NCBI RefSeq assembly: GCF_007754155.1 | Contig: NZ_CP037423.1 | Location: forward strand, 9,730,938-9,794,937 | Length of the DNA stretch: 64,000 nt | Direction: 5' to 3' | DNA from: Stieleria neptunia | Lineage (GTDB): Bacteria; Planctomycetota; Planctomycetia; Pirellulales; Pirellulaceae | Translations under genes and position numbers: made by a program | Shown: positions 18,862-27,355 of the stretch, piece after piece | Layout of the letters: every line of letters starts with the position of its first letter | Numbering within the stretch: position 1 is the first letter of the stretch | Notes under the pieces: generated by a model | Seen by the model: the letters and a program-made list of their open reading frames with translations, nothing else | Databases searched by the model: none | What the model was told of the DNA's origin: nothing

Positions 18862-19050
18862 GACACTGATGGTAGCGGAAACCGCCACATTTGTCGGTGA
18901 CGCGGTTCGTGCGTCTTCCAACCGATCGCTCGCGGTTTTTGAGTATTGGCGTCGGTCAGGCTGTGCCTGACGGCTCCGTGGCATGCACAGCATGCCCTAC
19001 GCTTCTCGACCCGTTGGCATGCACGCCTGCCCAGCGCGCTGCTGCCGCCC

Positions 19051-19374
19051 CTAAAACACGTCCAAGATGAAGTGGTGACCGGAGTGGTACCGGCGGCTGC
19101 TGGGGTAGTAGTTGTGCCACTTTTTGTTGTAGACCGGGATTCGCATCTCCGGCGGATAACGGTGGTACATGCTATCCGCACTACGATAGTATTCCTGACC
19201 CCAGAAATTCTGGGGGTAATAGACGTAGGGATAGTGGTAGAATCGGTTCCAATCGCGTGTGCTCGCGCTGCCGCCCCAGGCTTGGCCGAACGCGCGTTGG
19301 TCGGCCGACGCGTCGCCGGCCAAAGTGAAGGCCGATGCCACCAGAACGGCGGCGATGATCAACTGACGAAGCAT
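19051..19374 (-). CDS. Small secreted tyrosine-rich protein
   Basis: From the ATG at 19374, 7 to 8 bp after a purine-rich AGAGCAGGA site, the protein has 107 residues. A signal peptide (MLRQLIIAAVLVASAFTLAG) ends near ASA. The mature part is rich in Tyr, Trp, His and Arg: NRFYHYPYVYYPQNF, YYRSADSMYHRYPPE, KKWHNYYPSSRRYH. The upstream extension to 19497 is Arg-rich and unlikely. It looks like a conserved planctomycete small exported protein, by memory of similar sequences. Function unknown. Confidence 0.75.
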   Translation of the reverse strand: MLRQLIIAAVLVASAFTLAGDASADQRAFGQAWGGSASTRDWNRFYHYPYVYYPQNFWGQEYYRSADSMYHRYPPEMRIPVYNKKWHNYYPSSRRYHSGHHFILDVF

Positions 19375-19693
19375 TCCTGCTCTCCCCCTTGTCGGCCGGT
19401 CTGGGACGCGATGAAAACTGCGTCGCCAATCGGCTCGGTTCATTGGTCGTTTCAAAAGTGTCCGCCGACGCCGAAACTTACGGGTGTTTTGGATCATCGG
19501 CTCCTGGGCGGATAGCCCGGATCTTCGGTCGTATCGGCAAAAACAGCTGGATGGGTTGAGTCGATCGTGCCGGGATTTCCAGGAGAAACGATTTGTGCCT
19601 TCTCACCGGGGGCGTTTAGCACCTATTATTGAACGGCAAGCATTGGCTTATCAGCCGCGCCGCATTGCTCCACTCCAACCCCACCAGACTCGA
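19375..19693. other. Divergent intergenic region
   Basis: No convincing coding sequence is seen between the small secreted protein gene and the CPFC protein gene. The in-frame upstream extension of the latter (from 19484) is Arg/Pro/Ser-rich and not protein-like. It presumably holds both promoters; no clear motif was identified. Confidence 0.4.
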
Positions 19694-21244
19694 ATGCGTC
19701 CCTCCCCACGACTGCTTCAGCCACTCCAGTCAGGCCCACTCCCGTCAGACCCGTCACGGCGGAGCCTCCGGTCGAACCTGCTGTCATGCTGTCAAACTTT
19801 GACGATTTCAAAAACCTTCCCGATCGCGAGGCCGGCGGCCCTTGCCGCGTTTCTGCTGGGCTTGATAGTGATTTTGCCGTGGTCCGCCGCGGCGGCCTGT
19901 CCGTTTTGCGAGTCCGTCCAGCAGACCATCCGCCAGCAATCGCTGACCATGGACGCCGTCGTGATCGCATCGAGTCTCGATGGCGAGCTGACGCGGAATC
20001 TGACCACCGGCGTGGTGAAGATGCGGATCGAGAAGGTGATCAAGGGATCCGAACATGTCAAAGTCGGTCAGGAAGTGGACGCGATCTATTACGGCAAAGT
20101 CGAGGTCGGACGCCGATTCCTGCTTTCCGGTGTCGACCCGCCCAACTTGCAATGGTCCTGTCTGCCGGTCAGCGAGCGGGCCGAAGCCTACATCGTCAAA
20201 GCCAGCCAGGTAAAAGATGACGACGTCGCACGGTTGCGCTTTTTCCGCGACTACCTGGAAGACGAAGAGGCGTTGATTTCACGCGATGCCTATGACGAAT
20301 TTGCGTCGGCACCCTACGACGTGATTCAACAGATCGGTCCCGACATGGATCATGACCAGTTGATCGAGTGGGTCCAACAGCCTGAAATCGGTGCCGACCG
20401 AAAACGTCTGTACTTCACCATGTTGGGCGTCTGCGGCGGCAAGCAGGACCTACCGATGCTCGAAGCGATGCTCCGCAACCCCGCCAAGAGTGTCACCGGC
20501 GGCCTGGACGCGTTGATCGCCTGCTACTTGACCTTGGCCGGCGAGGCGGGATTGCCGCTGATCGATGAGCTGTTCATCGCGAACCACAAAGCCCCCTTCC
20601 CCCAAAGCTACGCTGCGATCATGGCGATTCGCTTTCATGGCACCGAAGGCGACGTGATCCCCCGCAGCGCGCTGGTTGAATCGCTGCACAAGATCCTCGA
20701 CCGGGGCGAACTGGCCGACATGGTGATTCCGGACTTGGCCAAATGGAAGGACTGGAGCCAGATCGAGCGGTTGACGACGTTGTTCAAGGAAGCGGAAAAG
20801 GACAAAAACTGGCTCCGCGTGCCCGTCATCAATTACATGCGTGCCTGCCCCCTGCCCGAAGCCGAAGCGGCGATCGAGGAGCTCGAAAAAATTGACCCCG
20901 AAGCGGTCCGCCGGGCGAAGACGTTTTTCCCGATCCCGGTCCCGGTTCGCGCCAAGCCGGCCGAAGAGGCGACTTCGCAATCCGGCCCGGCCCTTGAAAC
21001 GCCCCAACGCGGAGCACGCTATGCCGCCGTCGTCCCGATCGCGACGGCCCCATCCGCTGCGGCTCCGGTCTCTCTGGCGGCGACCGACGTCACCGCCAAC
21101 GAACTCGGCAATCGAACCCTCCTGGCACAGAAAACGAACCCTTGGGACCTGGGGTACGTAATCACGGTCGCCTTGGCGTCCATCGTCTTGGCACTGTTTC
21201 TGGTGTTGACCGGCGGCCCCGCCACTGGGGTCAAAGTGGCGTAA
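19694..21244 (+). CDS. Exported CPFC-motif membrane-anchored protein
   Basis: With the ATG at 19694 the protein has 516 residues. A TTG at 19799 would give 481 and place the signal-like helix (PAALAAFLLGLIVILPW) closer to the N-terminus; this may be the true start. The mature protein starts ACPFCESVQQTIRQQ, a CxxC pair. A beta-rich domain follows (MDAVVIASSLDGEL, KGSEHVKVGQEVDAIYYGK), then an alpha-helical region with HEAT-like spacing. The tail is Ala/Pro-rich and ends in a membrane helix (LGYVITVALASIVLALFLVL). It is first of three same-strand genes, two of which encode DUF3299 proteins. No characterised family was recognised. Confidence 0.8.
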   Translation: MRPSPRLLQPLQSGPLPSDPSRRSLRSNLLSCCQTLTISKTFPIARPAALAAFLLGLIVILPWSAAAACPFCESVQQTIRQQSLTMDAVVIASSLDGELTRNLTTGVVKMRIEKVIKGSEHVKVGQEVDAIYYGKVEVGRRFLLSGVDPPNLQWSCLPVSERAEAYIVKASQVKDDDVARLRFFRDYLEDEEALISRDAYDEFASAPYDVIQQIGPDMDHDQLIEWVQQPEIGADRKRLYFTMLGVCGGKQDLPMLEAMLRNPAKSVTGGLDALIACYLTLAGEAGLPLIDELFIANHKAPFPQSYAAIMAIRFHGTEGDVIPRSALVESLHKILDRGELADMVIPDLAKWKDWSQIERLTTLFKEAEKDKNWLRVPVINYMRACPLPEAEAAIEELEKIDPEAVRRAKTFFPIPVPVRAKPAEEATSQSGPALETPQRGARYAAVVPIATAPSAAAPVSLAATDVTANELGNRTLLAQKTNPWDLGYVITVALASIVLALFLVLTGGPATGVKVA

Positions 21245-21303
21245 GCATCGCCGCTTGCGTGAGCGCCGTCGACGATCCCCCACCACTCTGCCACAAACCA
21301 TCG

Positions 21304-21978
21304 ATGGCTACTGAACTCCAAATGTCGTCGTCCGCCGATGAGGTGGACTTTCCCTATCGGGCGCTCAGCCGCAGCGCGATCGCAGCGATCCTGTTGTTCG
21401 TCGTCGCGCTGTTGGGACTGATTCCGCCGTTCGAGCCGTTGCTCACCTTGGCGATGCTCGGTGTCGTGTTCTCGCTGATCTCGATTCGGTCGATTCGACG
21501 CTATCCCAATGAGTTCAGCGGGCTGGGGCTGGCGAAATTTGCCGTCGCAGCCAACGCCTTGTTGTTGGTCGGCGGCATCGGCATGCACACCTACGTCTAC
21601 CTGACCGAAGTCCCGCCGGGGCACATTCGCGTCCCGTTCTACAAACTGAAATTCGACGCCGAACCCGACCGACCGACGCAAACTGCGTTCGAAATCGACG
21701 GCAAGGACGTCTTCATCAAGGGCTACATTCATCCGTCCAGCGGCGGCGGAATGCTGCGTCAATTTGTCCTGGTCGGCGACCTGGGGACCTGCTGCTTCGG
21801 CGGCCAGCCCAAGAGCAGCGAGATGGTCGAAGTCACGCTGACCGGCGGCCAAACGATCGAGGGCGGCATGACGCGGCGTAAACTGGCCGGCAAATTCACG
21901 CTCAATCAAGTGCCCCGAAAACAAACCGATTTTGACAACGCAGTGTTCTACCGGTTAAAAGGGAACAAAGTGAATTAG
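21304..21978 (+). CDS. Membrane-anchored DUF3299-like protein
   Basis: The protein has 224 residues from the ATG at 21304; the longer frame from 21142 overlaps the previous gene and is discarded. The first 100 residues contain three membrane helices (AIAAILLFVVALLGLIP, LLTLAMLGVVFSLISI, AVAANALLLVGGIGM). The soluble C-terminal domain matches the next gene product: DGKDVFIKGYIHP, LRQFVLVGDLGTCCFG, and a closing KLAGKFTLNQ. This is the DUF3299 pattern, with a conserved Cys pair. It probably faces the periplasm. The gene starts 59 bp after the CPFC protein gene. Confidence 0.85.
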   Translation: MATELQMSSSADEVDFPYRALSRSAIAAILLFVVALLGLIPPFEPLLTLAMLGVVFSLISIRSIRRYPNEFSGLGLAKFAVAANALLLVGGIGMHTYVYLTEVPPGHIRVPFYKLKFDAEPDRPTQTAFEIDGKDVFIKGYIHPSSGGGMLRQFVLVGDLGTCCFGGQPKSSEMVEVTLTGGQTIEGGMTRRKLAGKFTLNQVPRKQTDFDNAVFYRLKGNKVN

Positions 21979-22004
21979 GCGACACCAACCACCGAGCGAG
22001 CGAA

Positions 22005-22547
22005 ATGCACCACCTTCCACGATTCCGATTTTCATTGCTGATGGTGGTGGTCTGCGCGCTGACAGTCAGTTTGAACGGGGCTTCGGCCGAAGATCCCGAA
22101 ACGCGGCCCAAGGTCGAAATCCGACTCAGTTCCGCGTCCCAGTTGGCCAAAGGCGAAATCAATTTCGACGACTTGAAGTTCGACATCGAAAAAGACGGCG
22201 CGTTCGACGAATCGATGTGGACCGAACGCCTGAAAACCATCAACGGCAAGAACGTGAAACTCCGCGGCTACATCTTGCCCGCCAGCACCTATCAAGACCG
22301 TGGCTTCAAGCAGTTCGTACTCGTCCGCGACAACAAAGAATGCTGTTTCGGCCCCGGCGCGGCACTTTACGACTGTGTCTTCGTGAACATGGTCGACGGC
22401 AACACCGCCGACTTTGCGACCCGCCCCGTGACGGTCGAAGGCAAGTTCGTGCTCGACTCGGAAACCTACAAGTACCCCGGCGGCAAAGGCCCCCGCGGCG
22501 CGACCCACATGGCCGTCTTCCGAATCGAAGGCGTGAAGGTCAAATAG
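22005..22547 (+). CDS. Secreted DUF3299 protein
   Basis: The 180-residue protein has a signal peptide (FSLLMVVVCALTVSLNGASA). The DUF3299 domain follows: INFDDLKFDIEKDGAFD, INGKNVKLRGYILPAST, FKQFVLVRDNKECCFGPG, then TVEGKFVLDS. It shares the GYI.P, FVLV and CCFG motifs with the gene 26 bp upstream, so the two are paralogous domains in one operon, one membrane-tethered and one free or lipid-independent. The family is linked to exported metal or transport functions only loosely. The exact role is unknown. Confidence 0.88.
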   Translation: MHHLPRFRFSLLMVVVCALTVSLNGASAEDPETRPKVEIRLSSASQLAKGEINFDDLKFDIEKDGAFDESMWTERLKTINGKNVKLRGYILPASTYQDRGFKQFVLVRDNKECCFGPGAALYDCVFVNMVDGNTADFATRPVTVEGKFVLDSETYKYPGGKGPRGATHMAVFRIEGVKVK

Positions 22548-22771
22548 CACTTGCCCTCGGTTTCCGCGGAAATTCTCAACAACCGCCCGGAATCACACGT
22601 TTTCTGCGTGCGCTTTCTCGATCCATCTGGCCAAGCACCCTGGGACACCCCGTCCCGAACGCTTGTGCGGCGACGATCGCGGGACATTGAAACGTCCCCA
22701 AACGCCCCACCCGCTGATTATGCTGAGGCGCTTGCCCGCGTTTCCTTTCCTCGGATCGATCCTCCCCTGGC

Positions 22772-25015
22772 ATGCAATACACCCTGCCACCGTCCACCGA
22801 ACACAGTCGGTTTCGGCACCGTCGTTTGCGTGTCGAGCAACTTGAGGGGCGACGGTTGCTGGCGGCACAGCCGATCTCCGAACGCGAACATTCCGCCGCT
22901 GACGTGGCACACGCGCCACGCACGACGGGGGATGCCGTCATGGAGCAGAATCTGGTTCAGTTCGCCAAGGATTTAGCGTCAGCGGGCGTGGTGCTGTACA
23001 GTGCGGCCTGGTGTCCGGCGTGCACGCTGCAGGCCGAACTGTTTGAAGACGGCGCAAACGAATTGCCGTTTGTTGAAATGACGAATCCCGATCGATCGAT
23101 TTCGCAAGCGGGAATTGATCAAGCCATCACGGCCTATCCGACGTGGGAATTTCCGGACGGTTCTCGGGCCATCGGAATTCAGCCGTTGGCCGAACTCAGC
23201 CGGCGAAGCGGCGTGCCGATTCCCACTGCCGGCGGACCGGTGTTCGAGACGATCGGTGACCAGACCGTGTCGATCGGCTCGCCGCTTCATGTTCCCATCG
23301 ATGCCTATGATCCCGACGGGGGTCCGCTGACGGTGACCATTTCAGTCGCCGACCCCGATCTGCTTGATGCACAAGTGATCGCCGGCAACCGTTCGATCCG
23401 GATCGACCTGGAAACGTATGGCGATCTGGTTTTCGAGTTATTTGAACAGCGGGCACCGGTGGCGTCGGGTCGGATCATTGAATTGGCAGAATCGGGGTTC
23501 TACGACGGAATCGATTTTCACCGTGTGGTTGACGACTTTGTGATTCAAGCGGGTGATCCGACCGGTATCGGAAACGGCGGTTCGACGTTGGCCGACTTTG
23601 ATGACGATTATCATCCCGAACTTCAGCACAATCGCACGGGTGTGCTGTCGTTTGCCAAGGCGAGCGACGACACCAACAACAGTCAATTTTTTGTCACCGA
23701 AGGCCCGCTGCGATTCTTGGACTTCAACTACAGCGTGTTTGGTCAACTGGTCGAAGGGGAAGCGGTTCGAGAGGCGATCAGTGAACACGCCGTCAATCCC
23801 ACCGATCGTCCGACCAGCGACATCACGATCGAGACCGTCGAAGTGTTCACCGACGACGAGAATTCGGTCGTGATGCTGAAACCGACCGGCAACGCGACCG
23901 GCCGGACCAACGTGACGGTGACGGTGACCAACCAATTGGGAGCCACATTTAGCGTAACCTTTGCGGTGCAGGTGTCGCAAGACAACCACAACAGCCAGCC
24001 TTTTTTGAATCCCATCGCCGTCGCGGAATCTTACCCCAACAACCAAGCCGCAACGCTCCAGATCACCAGCACCGATATCGAAGGCGATGCGGTGAATTAT
24101 TCCGCAGAAGTGATCGGGGGCAGCAGGAACGCCACCGCAACGATCAATGATGACGGGCGTTTAACCGTCATGCCACGCCATGGATACAGTGGCACCGTTG
24201 ACATCGTGGTGATGGTTCGACCGGGATCAGGTGTGCTCGGGAACTCGCGCGACGATCGCGATAGCCAACGTATCACGTTGAACTTTGAACAAGCATTCCA
24301 ACCCTCGACCCCGATCAACTTCATCACGATCGATCCGACGGATCGCTTGCACACGATTCCGGCAAGCAACCAGTACACCGCGGTCATCTTTCGCGCCGTC
24401 GAAGACACCCTGCTTTCCCTTCATCCGATCGGAACAGTGTCGCTCGACGAGACCGTGGCCGTGCTCAATGGCGAGCATTTTGCGATCGGCCGGCATGACG
24501 AAGGAGTGACCACGGCGTCGCTGCGTGCCGGCGGGCTCTACGCCATTCTGTTTGATCCACAACGCATCGACCGGCTGTTTTCGTTTCAATCCACAAACGG
24601 TCCCCAGTTCTTCTCAACCGAGACGCTGACCAACCTCTTTCAGCCGACCGATGCAAATGCCGACGGCCAGACCACGCCGCGCGACGTGCTGGCGATCGTC
24701 AATGCAATTGCCCGGCGTCAATCTGCCGAAGGCGAGCCGGGCCGTTCAGAAACGCCGTTTTTGGATACCAACGGCGACGGCAGAATCACGCCACGGGATG
24801 CACTGTACGTCTTGAACGATCTGGCGCGACAGCAAACAGCCGTGATTCCAACCGAACCCCCGGTCCTCGTTCGGAACCGCTCGATGGAGTTGATCGATTG
24901 CGTCATCACCGACTATCTGACCGATGATGATGACGACGACGTCCTTGAACCGTTACACGCCACGGTCTCCGCGTCGCAGCGTTGGCTGACCGTAGATGCC
25001 AAGAGCCAACTCTAA
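22772..25015 (+). CDS. Surface protein: LEPR-XLL + thioredoxin-like + cyclophilin + dockerin
   Basis: This 747-residue multidomain protein begins with the LEPR-XLL type motif (QLEGRRLLAAQ, 23-33). A thioredoxin-like domain at about 55-150 has WCPAC (80-84) and a YPTWEFPDG segment. A short cadherin-like stretch is followed by a peptidyl-prolyl isomerase of the cyclophilin type at about 208-356, with IDFHRVVDDFVIQAGDP (catalytic Arg251) and NNSQFFVT. Further beta domains lead to two dockerin-type calcium loops at about 625-695 (DANADGQTTPRDVLAIVN, DTNGDGRITPRDALYVLN). The whole suggests an exported fold-catalysing or redox protein held at the surface. The last 63 bases overlap the 3' end of the convergent DUF2306 gene. 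Confidence 0.9.
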   Translation: MQYTLPPSTEHSRFRHRRLRVEQLEGRRLLAAQPISEREHSAADVAHAPRTTGDAVMEQNLVQFAKDLASAGVVLYSAAWCPACTLQAELFEDGANELPFVEMTNPDRSISQAGIDQAITAYPTWEFPDGSRAIGIQPLAELSRRSGVPIPTAGGPVFETIGDQTVSIGSPLHVPIDAYDPDGGPLTVTISVADPDLLDAQVIAGNRSIRIDLETYGDLVFELFEQRAPVASGRIIELAESGFYDGIDFHRVVDDFVIQAGDPTGIGNGGSTLADFDDDYHPELQHNRTGVLSFAKASDDTNNSQFFVTEGPLRFLDFNYSVFGQLVEGEAVREAISEHAVNPTDRPTSDITIETVEVFTDDENSVVMLKPTGNATGRTNVTVTVTNQLGATFSVTFAVQVSQDNHNSQPFLNPIAVAESYPNNQAATLQITSTDIEGDAVNYSAEVIGGSRNATATINDDGRLTVMPRHGYSGTVDIVVMVRPGSGVLGNSRDDRDSQRITLNFEQAFQPSTPINFITIDPTDRLHTIPASNQYTAVIFRAVEDTLLSLHPIGTVSLDETVAVLNGEHFAIGRHDEGVTTASLRAGGLYAILFDPQRIDRLFSFQSTNGPQFFSTETLTNLFQPTDANADGQTTPRDVLAIVNAIARRQSAEGEPGRSETPFLDTNGDGRITPRDALYVLNDLARQQTAVIPTEPPVLVRNRSMELIDCVITDYLTDDDDDDVLEPLHATVSASQRWLTVDAKSQL

Positions 25016-25633
25016 CGCGATCAGCGGGATCACCCAACTGACCCAAGCGGCGATCTGATAAGTCAACTCCGGCGTTAGCTGGAGCGTCCGAAGCGCAAAA
25101 TGCCCCAGCCGCAGCACGACGGCGGAGAGCAACAACACATAGCTCCGCAGCATCCAGTTCCGGTGCCTTAAAAAATCGAACCGCCGGCCCGCTCGCCAAC
25201 CGATCAACGTCGACCACCAGGTCGCCACCGCGAGCAATCCGAAACAGAGTGTGGTCGACCATCCGCCGAATGCTTTCATCGACATGATGAAGCCGCCCGG
25301 AGCAGCCGCAACCAACACGGCGGTGACGTACACCGTGCCTGCGAACCGATGAACCCATGGATACCGCTCTCGAACCGTTCGACTCATCTGCAACCCACCG
25401 ACGAACAATCCGATCGGGGCGCCGGCGATATGCAAGTAGAAACCGATGAAGTAGCCCGAGCGATAGAAGTAGTCGGCCTTGTTGCTCAAAAACCCGTATT
25501 CGAAATCCGGCGGCAAATAGTGCGGAAACGGACTCAGGATCAGAAAGCCGATCCAAAACACGAACCCGATCGCCACGCACTTTGCCACACGCGTGGGCGT
25601 GATCGAGGCGGGCGAAATGTAAAAAGAATTCAT
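24953..25633 (-). CDS. DUF2306 membrane protein
   Basis: A 226-residue membrane protein from the ATG at 25633; an ATG four codons upstream is also possible. It has about seven helices. Family features are the HIAGAPIGLFVGGLQMSRTVRERYPWVHRFAGTVYVTAVL segment with two conserved His, HRNWMLRSYVLLLSAVVLR, and a C-terminal WVSWVIPLIALELAL helix. DUF2306 proteins are of unknown function. Its 3' end overlaps the end of the dockerin protein gene by 63 bp on the opposite strand. Confidence 0.88.
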   Translation of the reverse strand: MNSFYISPASITPTRVAKCVAIGFVFWIGFLILSPFPHYLPPDFEYGFLSNKADYFYRSGYFIGFYLHIAGAPIGLFVGGLQMSRTVRERYPWVHRFAGTVYVTAVLVAAAPGGFIMSMKAFGGWSTTLCFGLLAVATWWSTLIGWRAGRRFDFLRHRNWMLRSYVLLLSAVVLRLGHFALRTLQLTPELTYQIAAWVSWVIPLIALELALGIYGQPTLRRGDRGV

Positions 25634-25734
25634 CACGCGATACAATCGGCAGAGATTCAGGAGACGGCCGCCCTATAATCGAAGCTTGGTTTCGATCGTC
25701 CGCTGGTTCAGGTTCAAGATGAGAGGACAATAAA

Positions 25735-26145
25735 ATGTCAGATCACAATCAGCCCTCGGCGGGTTCGTCGCCACACGAGCCCGATCTTGGCAGGCCCGAA
25801 TCCGGCGAGCCATCCCTCTCAGAGGCCCAACCCTACCGCACACCGGCCAACGTCAGCGATGGAGCCGGCGTGACCGGTGCAGTGCGATCACCACTGCTTT
25901 GGATCACCGTTACGGCCACCGCGGGGTTTGTCATTGTCGGTGGAATCCTGTTGTTCACGCCCGTCCGCGATTTTAACAAGAACCGCGGACCGGTGAAGCC
26001 AATCCCTCAGTACGTCGAAGACTTTGGGATGAACCGCGTCCCGGTGGAAGACGTCGAAAGCGTCGAGGACATCACGGTAATGCAACCGGTGGAGGGCCCC
26101 GTGGCTGGCCCGCAGGCCGATTCCGGCGTGATGGTGGTCCCATAG
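25735..26145 (+). CDS. Small single-pass membrane protein
   Basis: A 136-residue protein with a GAGAGGA ribosome-binding site 5 to 6 bp before the ATG. A disordered N-terminus (Ser/Pro/Glu rich) is followed by one membrane helix (LLWITVTATAGFVIVGGILLF, about 54-74). A Pro/Val-rich outer tail follows. Co-directional with hflK 226 bp downstream, but the gap argues against tight coupling. Not recognised. Confidence 0.7.
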   Translation: MSDHNQPSAGSSPHEPDLGRPESGEPSLSEAQPYRTPANVSDGAGVTGAVRSPLLWITVTATAGFVIVGGILLFTPVRDFNKNRGPVKPIPQYVEDFGMNRVPVEDVESVEDITVMQPVEGPVAGPQADSGVMVVP

Positions 26146-26371
26146 CCGTCATCCCTCGGCCGCCGTCCGCATCGCGCTTCGCCCCCGACGATGACGGCGC
26201 GAGTCGGATTTGATTGAGAAAGATCGCGATTTTTTTGGGATTGAGAGCCTTACCAGATGGCGGCTGAGACCTACCCTTTTGAGCGGTGACCCTTGGTTCT
26301 TGCTGATGACGGCGGGAGGCATGGATCAGAATCCGCGGAACGTGACTCCTTTCAAATGACTCCATCGATTC

Positions 26372-27355
26372 ATGAGCAATTCGAATCCACGCGGCCCCGA
26401 CTGGTCTGATCTCGAGCGGCTTCAGCCCTATGTGGCTTGGCTGATCCCCGGAATCCTGCTGCTTGCGCTGCTGTTCACAAGCGTCTACACCGTTCAGGCG
26501 GAATCGCAGGGCGTTGTCTTGCGGTTCGGACGCTACGTCAAAACGGTCGATCCCGGGTTGAGATTTAAATTTCCCTTCGGCATCGACGAGGTTTCCTTCG
26601 TTCGGGTCAAGCGTCAATTGAAACAGGAATACGGTTTCGGCACGCCCGGGGCGACCGATGCGTCACAGTATTCCGACGAACAAAAAGAAGAACGCACGAT
26701 GGTCACCGGCGATCTCAACATCGCCACGGTCGAATGGGTGATTCAGTACCGCGTCCGGGACCCAAAACTGTTCCTGTTCGAAGTTCGCAATCCCGGTCAA
26801 ACGCTTCGTGACATCTCCGAATCGGTGATGCGGACCGTCGTCGGAGATCGGACGGTCGACGAAGTGATCACGATCGGCCGCCAAGAAATCGAGGTCGAAG
26901 CGTTGCTGCATCTGCAGGAATTGGTCGACAAATACGAACTGGGACTGAGCATCGACCAGGTGCAGTTGAAAAACGTTAATCCACCGATGCCCGTTCAACC
27001 GTCCTTCAACGAGGTCAATCAAGCACAACAGGAACGTGAGCAGATGATCAATGTCGCCAACGGTGAATACAACAAAGAAGTCCCACGGGCACGCGGGGAA
27101 GCGAATCAGAAGACGCAAGCCGCCGAAGGTTACGCGCTCAAACGGGTCAACGAAGCCCAGGGCGATGTCTCGCGATTCAACGCCGTGTTCGCCGAATACG
27201 CCAAAGCACCCGAAGTGACCAAGCAACGCATTTACATCGAAACCATGCGGCAAGTCGTCCCGACGCTGGGGCAGAAAATCATCTTGGACGACCAGGCCAA
27301 CCAGATCCTGCCGCTGTTGAATCTGGCACCGCAAGCAGCACGGAGATCCAAATGA
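26372..27355 (+). CDS. hflK: HflK, FtsH-associated membrane protease regulator
   Basis: A 327-residue protein with one N-terminal membrane helix (AWLIPGILLLALLFTSV) and an SPFH/band-7 domain: ESQGVVLRFGRYVKTVDPGLRFKFPFG, a central ARGEANQKTQAAEGYALKRVNEAQGD coiled region, and IYIETMRQVVPTLGQKIILDD at the end. HflK and HflC form a large periplasmic cage around FtsH. It is shorter than the enterobacterial protein, mainly through loss of the Gly-rich cytoplasmic head. Its stop overlaps the hflC start (ATGA). Confidence 0.93.
   Translation: MSNSNPRGPDWSDLERLQPYVAWLIPGILLLALLFTSVYTVQAESQGVVLRFGRYVKTVDPGLRFKFPFGIDEVSFVRVKRQLKQEYGFGTPGATDASQYSDEQKEERTMVTGDLNIATVEWVIQYRVRDPKLFLFEVRNPGQTLRDISESVMRTVVGDRTVDEVITIGRQEIEVEALLHLQELVDKYELGLSIDQVQLKNVNPPMPVQPSFNEVNQAQQEREQMINVANGEYNKEVPRARGEANQKTQAAEGYALKRVNEAQGDVSRFNAVFAEYAKAPEVTKQRIYIETMRQVVPTLGQKIILDDQANQILPLLNLAPQAARRSK

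Noticed and set aside
19484..19693. N-terminal extension of the CPFC protein gene
   Set aside because: Seventy Arg/Pro/Ser-rich codons before the export signal are not protein-like.
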